This document shows, piece by piece, positions 1-12,183 of a stretch of DNA of 64,000 nt. The position numbers and the translations under genes are program-made. Origin of the DNA: Aspidiotus rigidus. Its lineage: Eukaryota > Arthropoda > Insecta > Hemiptera > Diaspididae. Each line of letters opens with the position of its first letter. The stretch's first letter is position 1. Location of the stretch: positions 19,132,501 through 19,196,500 of the forward strand of contig JAVHKY010000025.1 in NCBI GenBank assembly GCA_035079385.1. Reading direction: 5' to 3'. A model generated the notes under the pieces. It was not told the DNA's origin and did no database searches. It was given only the letters and a program-made list of their open reading frames with translations.

Positions 1-140
1 CGGATGACTTCAGTATCTCCCAGCCAGTCAATAAGAGTACATCTATTATAATATGTAACATTGTAAATTCATTTATATTTTTAATGTTAAAATACTTTCA
101 AATTTCTTGATCATTAACAGGCTCATCATTCTCCACTCTT

Positions 141-520
141 AAAGGGAAACCATTTCATCAGAGGGTTTTTCGAAAAAAAACGTCTCCCGTCCGGCCGACC
201 GGCAAAGCTCGGAGCTTGAAAATTTTCCAAGTCCCCCTCCGATCATATCTTGCTTGAGAGTGGGTGACGTCACAGTTTGATGACGGTATAGATCAGTTTT
301 TTTCAAGTTTCTCTCCTATTGTACGTAGCTCTATAGTCCGGGCCTGCGACGTCACAGTCTACATATTTCAGATCCCACGTGCCCCATAAAACAGGTTCCT
401 GCCACCTCTCGTTCAAACCCGTTGAAGGACCCGTGAGTTTTCGAAGTCCCCCTCCTATCGTGTATAGCTCGGAGGTCAAAATTTTGACATTTTTCATGTC
501 TTTTGTCTCGCTGTACCCCT
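141..520 (+). repeat. TGACGTCA-rich dispersed repeat, copy A
   Basis: This short copy holds most landmarks of the family seen at about eight other places in the window. In order these are a degraded GGGAAACC start, a purine/G-rich block with CGTC and CCGGCCGACCGG motifs, the phrase AAGCTCGGAGCTTGAAAATT, a GTGACGTCAC palindrome near 268, a second GACGTCAC near 349, CCCCATAAAACAGGTTCCTG near 383, and a tail ending in GACCCGTGAG. It has no coding capacity. The landmarks recur in the same order at 30160-31085 and 37000-37420, which is why I call it one family. Confidence 0.7.
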
Positions 521-900
521 AATTTGTAAATTCGACCCCCTCCCCCTATGTTGGACGTGCTCGTGCAATCGTATCTTCTGTGGGTGATTCGGAAATTTGC
601 GAGTACAGCCCTTGTGCGCCTGCAAATGTATTCCCTGTGAATGATTCAGAAATTTACGAGTACACCTGTGCACTACCCCCCTTCCTGGAAATTACTAGAC
701 AAATCTCCTGCAATCTGGACAAAATTTCCTGAAAAATAATGGATAAATCTCTTGGAATTTTGTGGACAAACTCTCCTGGAATTTCCTGAACAAAATATCC
801 CGCAGGTAATTCAGAAATCTGTAAGTACTTCCCCCTTCATACTCTGTTGGTGATTCAGAAATCTGCGAGTATACCTCGCATATTTTTAGGTTTTGGTTAT
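521..900. repeat. degenerate short direct repeats
   Basis: Phrases of the type GATTCRGAAATTTGCGAGTA recur near 590, 645, 815 and 852, separated by CCTGGAATTT-type blocks. The copies are diverged and irregularly spaced (about 35-170 bp). There is no open frame of note. It is probably the decayed flank of the neighbouring repeat family, because a related phrase follows copy C near 31090. From 901 to 1433 I see no gene or clear repeat. Confidence 0.45.
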
Positions 901-1433
901 TCCTTCCTTACACAGTATGTTAGCCTTCATCAAACTAGGCCCAAAGTAGGTTGCTATTCGCCTGTAAGGGCTCTGCCAGGAGCGCCACTTTCCAAAGATA
1001 ATGGTGTGTTGTAATCCCATATAAATAACATAGGAATGATTTTTAAAAGTTCCTCACTACTTAATTGATCAATCAATTTTAAAAAATGAGATAAACAAAA
1101 GTTGGAACCGAGTCTAATCTAACAATCTCAAAACTCTTTTAGATAGCTTTCCATTTGAATTTTTCAATAAAGAAGAGCGAAAAGGAAATACGTTATTTAG
1201 TCATTATCACTCATTATCACCTTTGAGTGCAAGCTTTCGAGAAGTTCCGCATACCAGCGCATATTCCGCCCTTATTGGCGAATAGTAGGTTTAGTTTTCA
1301 TATAGGCCTAATATACAGTATAATGGACCGAAAATGGGCACTCGAACGCTATTAGCCTGCCACTCATTTACCGCCTCCCCCCAAAAAAAAGATATTAGCT
1401 TAAAATATTGTAGACTATACTTACACAAGATCT

Positions 1434-2975
1434 TAGTCGTTCTCCCCCATTACCACTCCGTGTTGCCTTTGTCCGCCTTTATCAAGATCAGGTCTTTCTG
1501 TTGGATCTTCTTCTGTATAATTCTATGAATAAAATTATTAATCATATAAAATATAAAACAAATATATTAACTACAATAAAAAAAAAAATAAGATGAAAGT
1601 TGCATTTATTAGGTACTATTTGAATAATTTATATGAATAATTCATATAAAAAAATTATTTGATATAATTATTATAGTAATTTTATTCTATTTTATTGATT
1701 TAAAAATATTAATCTATCAAATTTAATTTAATTAATAATTATAATTGGTGGTAATGAAGTTTTATTGGGTAAAAGATTTATAAAATAATATAATTTATTT
1801 GATTGATTTAACAATTTATAACTTTTTTTTTTAATAATATTGTATAGAAATTTTTAATTTAATAATTTATTAATAATTATATTTTTTTGAAAATGAATTG
1901 ACATAAATATTAAAAAATAAATAATTATTAATTGATTTACAATTATAATATAAGGTTCTTTAGATGGTTTTGAACCAATAAAGGAGATTAAAATTATTAA
2001 TATAATTAGAATATAAGATAATATTTATATGATATGCAAGGATTATAGTGTTATTATTCATAATATTGAAGTTAAATTTAAAATAAACGAAATATTATGA
2101 GATTTATTAAATAAAAACTTGAAAATTCAATTTTATATTGTAATATTTAATTTTATTTCAATTCCATTCTTATTTATATTTAATTTTAAATGATCAATGA
2201 TTAAATTATTTACAATAAATATAATTTTATCAATTTTCCTAATTTGTAATTTATAAAATCAATTTATTTATTTAAAATTCTGGTTATTGAAAATAATGAT
2301 AAAAAATTATTTTATTAATTAGAAATTTAATTAAGAATAAATCAATACCTATTTAATAAATAAATTTAAATTGATTATAATTTATTTAATAAAATCGATA
2401 ATTATTAAAAAAATAATTATAAAGATTCAAAATTATATTGAAATTGAATTTACTAAATTGGAAAATTTAATGTTGTTATAATTTAAATGTGGAATTCAAA
2501 ATAAATAAAATAATATATTAAATTAGTAATAATAATTAGAATAGTTTTTTTTTTATTTATTGAACGAAAAATGATGAGATGATTTGTGACCTTCCTCTGC
2601 ATTGTTTGTTTCTATCATTGGTTCGGCACATATTGTCCGTGATGTCCGGCAGTACTTTCTCAATTCTGGTTCGAGCTTCTGGCCACATGTCATATTCAAT
2701 GGTTTGGATTACTTGTTCACAACTAATGAACAAGTTTTCGAGCGCCTTTTTGTAGCAGTCTTTCCTCTTCTTCTCCGAAAGTAACGCTCAATAGATTCTC
2801 GGTTCAGGGAACAAAGTTGTGCTTTGGTCTCGTTGTCTCTTCATTTCTCACCTCTTTGTTTCGGGTCCGTTTGGGTAGTTCGTTCTCGATTCGTTTCCTT
2901 CGAGCTTCTACTCGGTTTTTCGCGGATATTCAGTTTATATTTATATATTTTTATCTGCTGTTTTGTAAATTTACA
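1434..2975 (-). mobile_element. Penelope-like element, N-terminal fragment (interrupted)
   Basis: Read on the minus strand, 2975-2581 followed by 1517-1434 encodes broken pieces that align with the second copy at 14980-15600. The pieces are a charged helical stretch with R..EARRKRIEN, then EEERLLQKGARK, then EYDMWPEARTRI, and finally KDLILIKADKGN, which is the conserved ADKGN start of the Penelope reverse transcriptase. Stops and frameshifts are frequent, so it is a pseudogene. The match to the second copy is continuous across the two halves, which shows that 1518-2580 was inserted later. Penelope-like elements normally carry a reverse transcriptase plus a GIY-YIG endonuclease; only the region before the reverse transcriptase core is present here. 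No 5' or 3' end was identified. Confidence 0.7.
1518..2580. other. 1.06-kb extremely AT-rich insertion
   Basis: Base composition changes abruptly to roughly 88% A+T (estimated by eye) between TTCTTCTGTA and GATTTGTGACC. In the paralogous Penelope copy these two flanks are directly joined (TCGTCTGTA then GACTTGTGACC at 15048-15064). The insertion therefore appears to have neither a target-site duplication nor a deletion. I see no terminal inverted repeat and no poly(A) end. The composition resembles insect mitochondrial or reduced-symbiont DNA, but I could not match any mitochondrial gene or rRNA motif. Its origin is unresolved. Confidence 0.6.
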
Positions 2976-4880
2976 ATAAAATGAATACTTACAGCCGTAA
3001 CTTAAGAATTCGCATTAATACCCTAGAAACCTCTTTTTTTTTTTTCTGCAAACAGTGAGTGAGAAGGGAAAGAGAGGTTGAGAAAGCTTATGCTTTAATT
3101 TTTGTGGCCCCCTGAATTTAATTATATTGTACACTCGTACAAAAGTACGAATGCAGTTTTCAAGAAGTGACTACGAATTCGTTAATTAATTTTCATCGCG
3201 TCGTTCGAAAATTATAAGTTATAGTCGGCAAAATGTTTTTTTTTTTTTTTTCTGAACTTAGGGTTATTAGATGCTTGTATGCGGGGGTATTCATCATAAT
3301 GTGTGTTAAGTTGAAGAACTATATTCCATGCTGCTAACGCTGTGTACGATTACTATTTATAAGGTTCGGTGACAACGTCTCCGAAGTGGCATGGATAGTG
3401 AGAGTAGTGAAGGAGAGGAAGAAAAAAAAAAAAAAAAAGAAGGTGTACTGAAGAGGGAACAGCAGTACGGCAGTAATGTGCTGGTACTCGTCGTCGGTTT
3501 TAAGGACATTGCTTGTTACTTTGATGTCTCATCATACGCGACGTTAGCGTTATTTTTATGGTACCGTATACGTAAAGAAAAAAAAAAAAAATAAGAAAAA
3601 AAAAATATTCTTAAAGAAATATTTTACGATTATTATATTTCCAGTTTTTCGATTGTCTCCAGTCGCGATCTGTGCGCGAATATCGGCAGAAGTAATTTAT
3701 CGCGATTTTCGATCGACGATATTTTTAATTTTCTATTATTGTTTGTTTAATGTACAAAACTACGTACTATTAAATTTGTGTGCGCTAAATAGTGTGTCAT
3801 GAGTGAATAAAAAAAAAAAAATTATTAATAAATTTTTGAATATCATTCGCGTCAGTAATGTTTCGGCGAAATTTCGTGGAATGTTTGATTTATTCGAACG
3901 CAGTGTTATGGTTTGTGCCGTAGAAGAGATACGAAATTTGTTCGCCGAATCGCTATAGCAGGTCTGTGTCAGTATTATGCGTCCCTTTATAAAAATTATA
4001 ATAATTCGAAGAACCGGGTGGAAAATTCCTCCAAAAATTATGGAATTACCTTCGCATTCGGGGTGTAATAAAATAACTGAATCAATGGTATTTTCCAATC
4101 GATGAAGAGCCCTCACAAAGAGGAAATTATTTTATTTCCAAAAGAATTTCTGTTCTTATCTTCTTCTTCGTGATGAACGTGAATGGTTCAAGGCTGAAAG
4201 TTTTATGTTTACAAGAGCGAAGCACACGAGTCGAAACGTTGCGTGAACTCGACAGATGTTGAAGGTTCGCCGTATAAGCACTCCGTCAGCTTTCATTTTT
4301 TTTGATTTCTCGTTCATTGGCTTCGTGTTTACCCTCTCATCGTGGTGTTCATCTTCTCGATAGGGAACTGGGAAAAGGGTAAATCTGACGTCACCCTACA
4401 ACCCACGGACAAGATGTATCTTGCAATGATTATTATCGTGTCTGTAGCAATCTTCTTTCAAAATAATTGGGCTACTTGCGTGCGTCGTGTCTGGACTTTC
4501 TGTGGCGCGTCTTTTGTCGCACGCCGTCGAAATCGACGAAATGAAGAAAGTCGAATCATTATTTTATGAAATCGATCAACGTCGGTCGCGTGTAATTCAA
4601 TAATCAATCGATTAATTGATAAACGATGATTCGGTAGTAAATGCGCTTCGAAGAATGAGCTCGGTGCAAGATCCGATATCCTATATAGATAATGAAATTT
4701 CGATCGTAATACTCGAGCTCGGTGCATATTACTTTGTAAAAAGCGCGTACGACGTGTTTAATTTACATAAGTGCGAGGAGGAAAATTTTTCGAAAAGTGT
4801 GTCAACGGTAGCTCGATTTTGTGGCGCTTTGTTTGTCGATCCCGCAGGATCCAGTCGTTTTTGAGTCCTCTATAACTGAG
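2976..4880. other. unique, non-repetitive DNA; no gene recognised
   Basis: Mixed AT-rich and CpG-containing sequence with several poly(A)/poly(T) tracts of 9-18 bases (3032, 3237, 3422, 3581, 3808). Both strands have short open frames of up to 118 codons, but none has recognisable motifs or convincing splice sites. It may be intergenic or intronic. Confidence 0.5.
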
Positions 4881-6440
4881 CCCGAACTCTCTGAAAAATA
4901 GTCATCTAAATGTCGAATCTTGGTAATCGACTGCACCTCAGTCTTGTTTTGATGAAAATTATCGAACAATAGGCCGAGTAAATACAATATTTCCATTCCT
5001 TTTCAGAAAACGAATTGGAGAAACAAGTATTTGCAGCTTCTCCCTCTTCCTCCTCGTCTCTACAAGAAATCTTGAAGGGCCACTAATCTGGAAAAACTAG
5101 AAAGTGAGGGAAACGTCAGGGATTTCTTTCGTGGGAGTTTTGAGAAAATCAATTTTGCCAAGCTGTTGGAGTTACAACTGATCAAAATAACCCTCCAATC
5201 ATTGAAAAAAATTGAGGATTTTACCTGTAAAAATCAAAAAAATTGTCAGAAAGAAGTCATAGAAAAGTTGAGGAAATTCATTGTTGGAAATAAGTGACCA
5301 CCCTGTCTCATTGTTGGGACTCTCTCTTATCTGATTTGATATTTTGTAAGACCGTATCTTGTATTTCCTGTGGACTTCCTCGTCTCGATCACAGCCTTAA
5401 CTGCCACCTCTGAATTATATTTTTTCATTTCAAAAAATTTGTCGTCCGAATGTCGAATCTTGGAAAATTGGCTGTACCCATTGTTAGTACGGATAAAAAT
5501 TGTGGTACATGGGCTAAGTAAATGAAATTTTCCTTATGAATGGGTCTAGACATGGTAGGTATCTGCATTTTCCCCCTATATCCCTTCGTCCGAAAATGAG
5601 ATCCCATTCTCGAGGCTCTCGTCTTTCGATCCCTCTATAGACCTCTGATTCTCGATTATCATTAACATGTGAAGCCACAATGTGCACCTCTCGTCTCTTA
5701 AAGGGTCATATTGATTCCCCTCGGTCAGATAAGTTACGGTGACATTTCGTAGTTATTTATTAGATGAATAATGAATAAAATACACTTGGTTTTTAGCTTG
5801 ATAAGGGGGCATATATGTTAAAAACGCACTTGCGTTCATTGTAAATTTTAATTTAATTTTGCGGTTTGCATTTTATTCATTTATTCATCTAATAAATAAA
5901 GGGTCATATTTTCTGAAAAAAAAAAAAAACAGGATGTTGCATCGTTATTTTTTTTTTACGAAAATTTTCGAACAATAGAGAAAATATGTGAATAGACATG
6001 ACAAGTATTTGCAATTCCCCCTCTCCCTCGCGTGAAAAAATATCTACGAGGAATTTTATTTCTTATGTGATTCGATATTTCGCATTAGGAATCCTAAATA
6101 TGGAGCTCTAGCTTCGCCCTCCTTTCAATACCTCTCCAAGATCCTAGACTGAATCATCTAAATGCCTGTAAGTGTCTTTTGGATTGTGCAGAAACTTTTC
6201 CCAGTTTCAGGTACATCCCTGAATATTTACGAAGTCTTTTTTTCATCTAATGGGTTGTAAAATGAAAATACAGTGTTCCCTTTTTCTCTGATATTGAGCT
6301 GGAACTTAAGATTGCTCCGAGTTGTTCGATAACAATTGAGGCCGAATCTCGATACTCTTCTGAATTGCTATCCCACTTCATGACTCGAAGCTTGAAATAT
6401 TTTAAAATTTCTTCTTTCTTGTAAAAATAAATCCTGTAAG
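4881..6440. repeat. old direct repeats with ~540-bp spacing
   Basis: The phrase AATGTCGAATCTTGG occurs at about 4909 and 5449. Both copies are followed by a similar stretch: a short spacer, then a WCATGG/AATAGGCCGAGTAAAT-like block, then a TTTCCTT or TTTCCAT block. A third, weaker version begins near 5950 and a fourth near 6150. Copies are strongly diverged and have no coding content. I cannot assign them to a known element class. Confidence 0.45.
5752..5902. repeat. short inverted-repeat element (~150 bp)
   Basis: TTATTTATTAGATGAATAAT at 5752 is repeated in inverted orientation as ATTTATTCATCTAATAAATAA ending near 5901. The arms are about 30 bp and enclose roughly 90 bp. The size fits a tiny MITE or solo hairpin. 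No convincing target duplication was seen. Confidence 0.55.
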
Positions 6441-6880
6441 TTTTTCATGTTTCATGTCCTCTCCAAGACCAATCCCGCTTATAAGGTTTGGTCCTCCTTT
6501 CTCATCAATTCGTGCTTCCACTTAGTGATTGGTCTTTTGCAGTCTTACGTCGTTCTCTGTATGACTCCTTTGTACCATTCATCTTGTGTCTGGTGGGGGA
6601 GATTCCGATTTGGCCCTTTGGCAAGTCATTTGTTTGTACAGCGTTGAATTTCTTATTTTTCTTTAATTTCAATATTTGGGATACTTCTTGCTACGCTGTT
6701 TTGAGTTAGTTTTGGCTGTAAAGACACACACCCAAACTCTGTTGCTGAGAAAGAGCTTTGCCCCTACCTTTTAGTTAGGTTTGAATCGTTGCGTTCCATT
6801 TGATTTTTTGATGTATATTCCAGAGTCTGGAAGCTTTTTACTCTATCATTTAATTTGAGGTGTGGTTTGTAACGAACAGA
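6441..6880. other. no recognised feature
   Basis: A 440-base stretch with short open frames (66-73 codons) that overlap in different frames and show no family motif. Nothing else is seen. Confidence 0.4.
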
Positions 6881-6899
6881 GAGCGACAAAACTTCTACC

Positions 6900-8065
6900 C
6901 TTGATGACGAGGAATGGTTCATTTCTACAAGACTCGACACTGGACCAATGCTGCCTTAGTCAGCAACCGTTCACCGTTGCCTAGCCAACGATGATTTGTT
7001 GTTGCTTTTGTCAGCAATCGTCCATTGCCTAATCATTCAACAGACGCTTTATTGCTGCCCTAATCGGCTGCAGTCGGCTTCAGCTCCGCACAGCGTTGGT
7101 GGTTTGCCCCCTAGCAGCTACAGTTCACCATTGCTTTAGTCAACAATCGTCCATTGTATAATCATTCAATGACGTTCTATTGCTGTCTTAGTCAGCAACA
7201 GTCCATTTCAACTCCACACAGCGTTGATCCAGTGCCCCTAGTCAACGACGGTTCCCTGTTGCTTCATTCAGCGACGATCTGTAGCCAGCGAGGGCTTATT
7301 GTTGCTTCACTCTGCAATCGTCCATTGCCTAATCACCCAATGGCGCTCTATTGCTGGCCTAGTCAGCTACAGTCCGTTTCAGCACCAAACAGCTTTGCTC
7401 CATTGCCTCTAGTCAACGACGGTTTACTGTTGCTTCAGTCGGCGACCGTGCACTATTTCATCACTCAGCGATGGTCCGGAGCAGCGACGGCTTAATCGTT
7501 GCTTTAGTCAGCAATCGGCGTCAATCAACGACGGTTCATCGCTGCCCCAGTCAGCAACGAACTTGCAACATCATGCAGTGTTGGTTCATTGCTGCACTAG
7601 CCAGTGATGGTTCATTTTTGTCTTAGTGATAGACGCTCCATTGCTGCCCTAGTCAGCTACAGTCCGTTTCAGCTCCGCACAGTGTTGGTCTAGTGCCTCT
7701 AGCCAGCGACGGTTCACTGTTGCTTCAGTCAGCGACTGTCTTTGTTTCATCACTCAGCGACTGTCCGTTGCTGCTGTAGCCAGCCACGGTTTATTGTTGC
7801 TTTTCTCAGCAATCGTCCATTGCTTCATCATTCAAATGACGCTCTATTGCTTTTCTAGTTAGCTAGAATCCGTTGCAGTAGCACACAGCGTTGTTCTACT
7901 GCTGCACTATCAGCGACAGTCTTCCTCTTATTCGATTCAAAGTCTGGTTTGTTACGAATTGATCACCACCGCACTCCTTATTGTGTTCAATTTCGACCCC
8001 ATTTACGTTCTATTTTGCATTCGGGAGAAACCTTGTTTCATTAAACATCTTCATAGGTTTCTCTA
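6900..8065. repeat. CAGC/CAACG-type degenerate tandem repeat field
   Basis: Short phrases alternate many times, e.g. CTAGTCAGCTACAGTCCGTT, CAGCAATCGTCCATTGC and CATTCAATGACGCTCTATTG. A higher-order unit of about 200-300 bp can be followed at roughly 7040, 7170, 7340, 7640 and 7830. The right edge (about 7960-8060) matches the reverse complement of 16270-16360, with the shared phrase CAATTTCGACCCC / CAATTTCAACCCC. That links this field to the repeat block beside the Penelope fragment at 15-16.8 kb. A 113-codon open frame here is a by-product of the repeat. Confidence 0.6.
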
Positions 8066-10229
8066 CTCTAAACAGCAGCAGTCTTTTTTTCTATTAGTCT
8101 AGATTTTAACCCGCTAATCAACTGGTACTACTCTGGTCAGCACGTCCACACATTTTTGACTTTCTTCTTTGATTTAGTCGGGTTGGTCGGAGCCCCCTCC
8201 TCAATCTAGAAGGATGGCGGTTGGTGGACCTATCATAAAATAGGTTCCTTGTCCAAAATATTCGAATAGGGTGATTAGCAGAAATTTTGCATGGATGGAT
8301 ATCTTTTATAAATTAGATTTAATACTTTTCAACGAGCGAAAACATTCGCTTGAATCGATCTAATATTGAAATAGAACTCGGGAGTTTTGCCGAAATTTGA
8401 GGCGATCATGGACTGAAATGTTCCAGGACACTTGGCCAACGAGTCATGAGAACCGCCGTGTTAATAGATCAAATCGAACTATCCTGAAAAGAAGCTTCAA
8501 TCTGAAGATAGGTTAATAAGTACCGTGGCCGAAATATCTAGTCAAATATTCACGTAATACTTGGTCACCGAAATCTTTTGTACTCAAAATCCTAACACCT
8601 GCGAAACTGTTGTCACTCCGTAATAAATTCCCTCGTTAAACCCGTCAGTATACAGATTCCACATTCATCATTCGTTTACTAACTACTCACACTTGTTTCT
8701 CATAATCGGTAATTGTTCGATTGGTAACCTTTGAACTTTTCACAAAGCCACCTGTGATACCCTGCATGCCTGATGATTTCTCGAAAAAGCGTCCCTACAT
8801 TTCGAGCACAAAACCAAACAAACTACGAACACGCAACAGAACAGCAAACATTTTAAACCGAACGTTGACGATTTTTAAAAATAAAAAAAAAACCGTGAAT
8901 CTTCGTTAATTAACAAACACAAATAGGTACGTAATGCGTTATGCATAAGGTATAAGATCTCTGTTTAACGAGAGAGAGAGACTCTGTAAATTTTTTCGCG
9001 TTCAACAAACAACGCTTGATGAATGTAGGTTAATATCCCTTTCCTTGTGTTCTCGAAAGCTCAGCGCTTTTTATAATTCTAGAAGTCGGAAAACTATGGA
9101 CCAAAATCTCAAAATATTGTGGCTACGCGCACGAGAACCAGTTTTCATCATCATAATCTCTTACAAGCCCGCCACACGATAGGTACTACACGTAATTTAC
9201 ATATTCGATATAGTTCTATCGTATCTGTGCATGAAATAACTTCCGTTTGGTCGTACATCAACCAGGTCTCGTTGATTCTGTAGTAGACTAGAGGTACCGA
9301 TTCCATTTCGTAAGATGATGGGTCCTAGCACGAAAGTGATGATCGTTGTTCACGCGATAAAGTGCCCATCACAAATGGAGAAGATAGAACTTTTCACCCC
9401 TTATATCTGTCTTCTTCGCTGTCAAGGTTGCAGAGGAACGCATTCTTATCGTAAATTGCGGTAGCAGCGTTTAAAATGTGGCACACCGTAGCAGCTAGGC
9501 TGTATAGCTAGTAGCAAAGGTGGCGACAGAGACCTGCACTCGCCCAATGACCGAAACCATTACATAAAACATAAAACTGTCCAACAAAAATATGAACGTC
9601 GAGCGGCAACGCAATGTTAAATGTAGTACGCGCTCGTACTACGTACGGTACCGCACATACACGCATACACATACAGGTTTACGTTTGTGTGCAGTTACGT
9701 TTACGATGTAGTTCATTGGTGAAAATAGGACTGCACTCATCAAAACAATTTACATTCGATAAGTAATTAGCGGTATGACTCCCAACATATTATACAGCCT
9801 AACGACAGCAGCGCGAACGTATCGTCCACACTCTAAACCTAAACGCACACAAACACACGTACGTAATCCGTAAACCTTTTTCGCAGACATTATGCAAAAA
9901 CTGCTGAAGTACATAAAACATGAAAATAAAATAATCGATCCACTAAAAACCCAACAACGGCATAGAAAAATAGTATAGTGTTGTTGTAGGAGCAGCCGAA
10001 GTCGTAGAACATACCGGTGACGAAGAGGTATTACGTAAGGCAGAGAAGAAAGAAAGGAAAAAAATTTCTATCTTATAAAATTAAAATCAGTCCGCGAGTA
10101 TGACGGTACAATTAGCCTTGTTGGTTCGCGACTCTAACACTCACTTCTGTGAATCCTGATTCATTTGAGCGTGGATCTGTCCCTACGTTTGAAATGGAAG
10201 GGAGGCACAACGATGAGTGAGCTGAAAAG
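8066..10229. other. unique DNA; no gene recognised
   Basis: Mostly single-copy sequence with a short (GA)n run near 8970 and a stretch rich in TACG/ACGT steps at about 9600-9860. No open frame with family motifs and no tRNA or splice-bounded exon could be supported. Confidence 0.45.
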
Positions 10230-11225
10230 TTCCAGAGGGTACGCAAAGAAATGGGAATTGAAAAGATCTCGAGTGTGCGATTCTACTTTATTGGCTGGCT
10301 TACAAGAGTGCTTTCGAGTGTCACCCCTTGTTCGCTTTTGTTGCATGTGCAGTTGAAGAATCTTCTCGGCGGAAGCCCTCTTCTTCTAGGCAACCGCCAA
10401 ACTGCTGCAGTGCCTCCAGGTACGCAAAACTTAACAATACCACCTTAGATATAGTAGATCGCTGTTGGAGTCTCTTCTTCTTGCACACCTGTATGTACAT
10501 GGTACGCAGGTGTCGAGTGGTTCTGAATTTACCTATTCCAGGCCCACGTTCTTCTTTACGACTGTGACTGCAAGTGCAAACCACTGGTTCCATACTTCTT
10601 TGAAACCACCAGGCTATTCGAAGCAAGCGTTTCATCTACTCCAGTTTCTTAAAGGGACTGACTAAGCTTTCCCCGCTCACCCTAAAATAAGGTCCCATCA
10701 TTCCACCCTGGCTTGCAGTGCGAACACGTTGTCTGCTCAACTTTCCTGAACTTCTCATGAAGGTACTTGCTCAAATAACCATGGCCGCTTAACACCTGCG
10801 TGAGGTGAACGTTCAGCTGACCATGATCTCGGTTCGTCCACTCATCATGGTCCATTTACCCAGCTCATTCCAAGAAATTCTTGTTTTCATTTCTCAAGCA
10901 AAGAGCGCTTGGCCTCCTACTTGACCTGTAAAGCCTCCTGATCGGTCGATGTTCCCTTTTTAGCTATGGATACCATCGCTCTCTCCTTAGCAAGGAGTTT
11001 GATCGCTGGTAAACGAGCCTCCGCCAATACAGGGCAGTAGGCACTAACACACCTCAGCGCAGCTCTTTCTTCAATATTCACTATCTCTCTTCTTCTGTAG
11101 GGTATCTTCATTGAGTCGGTCCATATTGAGGCGTCATATAGGAGGATCACGAGGCGGTGCTCATTATGGTCCTTCTTCTTGCTTCTCTCGGCCTTCCTTG
11201 GCTTCTCATTACAGGGCGAGGTATG
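10230..11225 (-). mobile_element. R1-clade non-LTR element, C-terminus plus 3' region
   Basis: Minus-strand reading from about 11215 gives LLYDASIW, then EERAALRCVSAYCPVLAEAR, then AIKLLAKERA. This is the segment downstream of the reverse transcriptase in R1-clade ORF2 proteins. After a frame change, 10830-10700 reads HGYLSKYLHEKFRKVEQTTC followed by SHC, matching the C-terminal cysteine-rich end of the same family. Sequence from 10690 down to about 10230 looks like 3' untranslated region, because it is similar to 29450-29220 next to another R1 tail. Several stops and frame changes show it is dead. No poly(A) and no target duplication were seen. The reverse transcriptase and endonuclease domains are missing. 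Confidence 0.65.
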
Positions 11226-11289
11226 TAACTTTTTTCCGCTGTCATCAGGAAATGGTGTCTAGACCTCAGCTTTGGTAAGCTAAAAAGTC

Positions 11290-11420
11290 ACATATGAAAG
11301 GGGGAGTTAAAAAGATCTTGAATGTAAAATTCTACTTTATTTGTTTGCTTATACTTTCAAGTTTTACCCCATTATCACTTGTTCAGTTGTATCGCTACTG
11401 AAGAACAAGGCTCTTCTATA
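11290..11420. repeat. second copy of the R1-tail 3' segment
   Basis: This segment aligns with 10240-10375. Shared phrases are AAAAGATCT, ATTCTACTTTATT, GCTTACA/TACTTTCAAG and CACTTGTTC/CCCTTGTTC, followed by GAAGAATCTTC versus GAAGAACAAGGC. The copies are in the same orientation and flank the R1 C-terminal coding fragment, giving a direct repeat around it. By-eye identity is moderate (about 65-75%). Confidence 0.5.
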
Positions 11421-11439
11421 GTCTAACAGTGTGATCTAA

Positions 11440-11706
11440 TTGGCTGAAACAATACTACGTTGTGATTGGTTTATTCACCTATATCCTGCGTCTGTATTGG
11501 CTACCAGCTTTGCTGTTATCGTATTGGTTGGTTCTGTTCTCCTTATCTGTCTCGTCCAATCACCAAGACTGTCAAACTTGATTACAGCTGGCTTTTCTTT
11601 TCTTTGCCATCTTCTCTTCATGTGGTTTTCTAATGTCTTCAGATATTTCTTCACCATTGTTCTGCTCTTTATTGCAGTGTTTGTAGGGTGTCTATCGGTA
11701 AATTAA
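11440..11706. other. unassigned open frames on both strands
   Basis: Between the R1 tail duplicate and the composite repeat lies a block whose plus frame (11440-11706, 88 codons) is hydrophobic. Its minus frame (11657-11475) is basic and hydrophilic, containing YLKTLENHMKRRWQRKEKPA. The minus reading looks more protein-like and could be a piece of a retroelement N-terminal region, but I recognise no motif. It is recorded as unknown. Confidence 0.25.
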
Positions 11707-12183
11707 GTCAAGTAAAAGTCAAATATTTGATAAAAGGTAAGGTAAACAAGTAAATTCAAGTATCTCCATTAACGGTCAAGTAAAAGTGGGAAAAATCATA
11801 AAAACTTTTGAAAAAAAAAAAAAAAAAACCTCATAGGTTCTCTAACGGAGTTAAACGAGAGGGGTGGCAGGAAACCTGTCTTTTGGGGCACGTGGGATCT
11901 GAAAAATGTAGATTGTGACTTCACAGGCCCCGCCCCCAAGCTATATATGATAGGAGGGGACTTGGAGAAGGACTTAAAATTGCTGAGCTCCGAGCTTTGC
12001 CGGATTTGTGAAAACAGGTTGCCTGTTAAAACAGTGTTTTTAGCCAAATATTTGACTTTTTTTTTTTTTTTTTTTTTTTTTAGCGGGAAACCTGTTTCAT
12101 TGGGAGTTTTTCGGAAAAAACGTCCGCTTCCCGGCCGGCCGGCAAAGCTTGGAGCTCGAAAATGTTCTAAGCGTATCTCTAAG

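Noticed and set aside
1518..2580. Calling specific mitochondrial genes in the AT-rich insert
   Set aside because: Short open stretches (e.g. DGFEPIKEIKI) could not be matched to any mitochondrial protein or rRNA motif with confidence.
3760..4116. 118-codon minus-strand frame as a gene
   Set aside because: Composition is as expected from the AT-rich DNA, it overlaps homopolymers and has no recognisable domain.
6900..7500. 113-codon plus frame as a gene
   Set aside because: It lies wholly in the CAGC-type repeat field and mirrors its periodicity.
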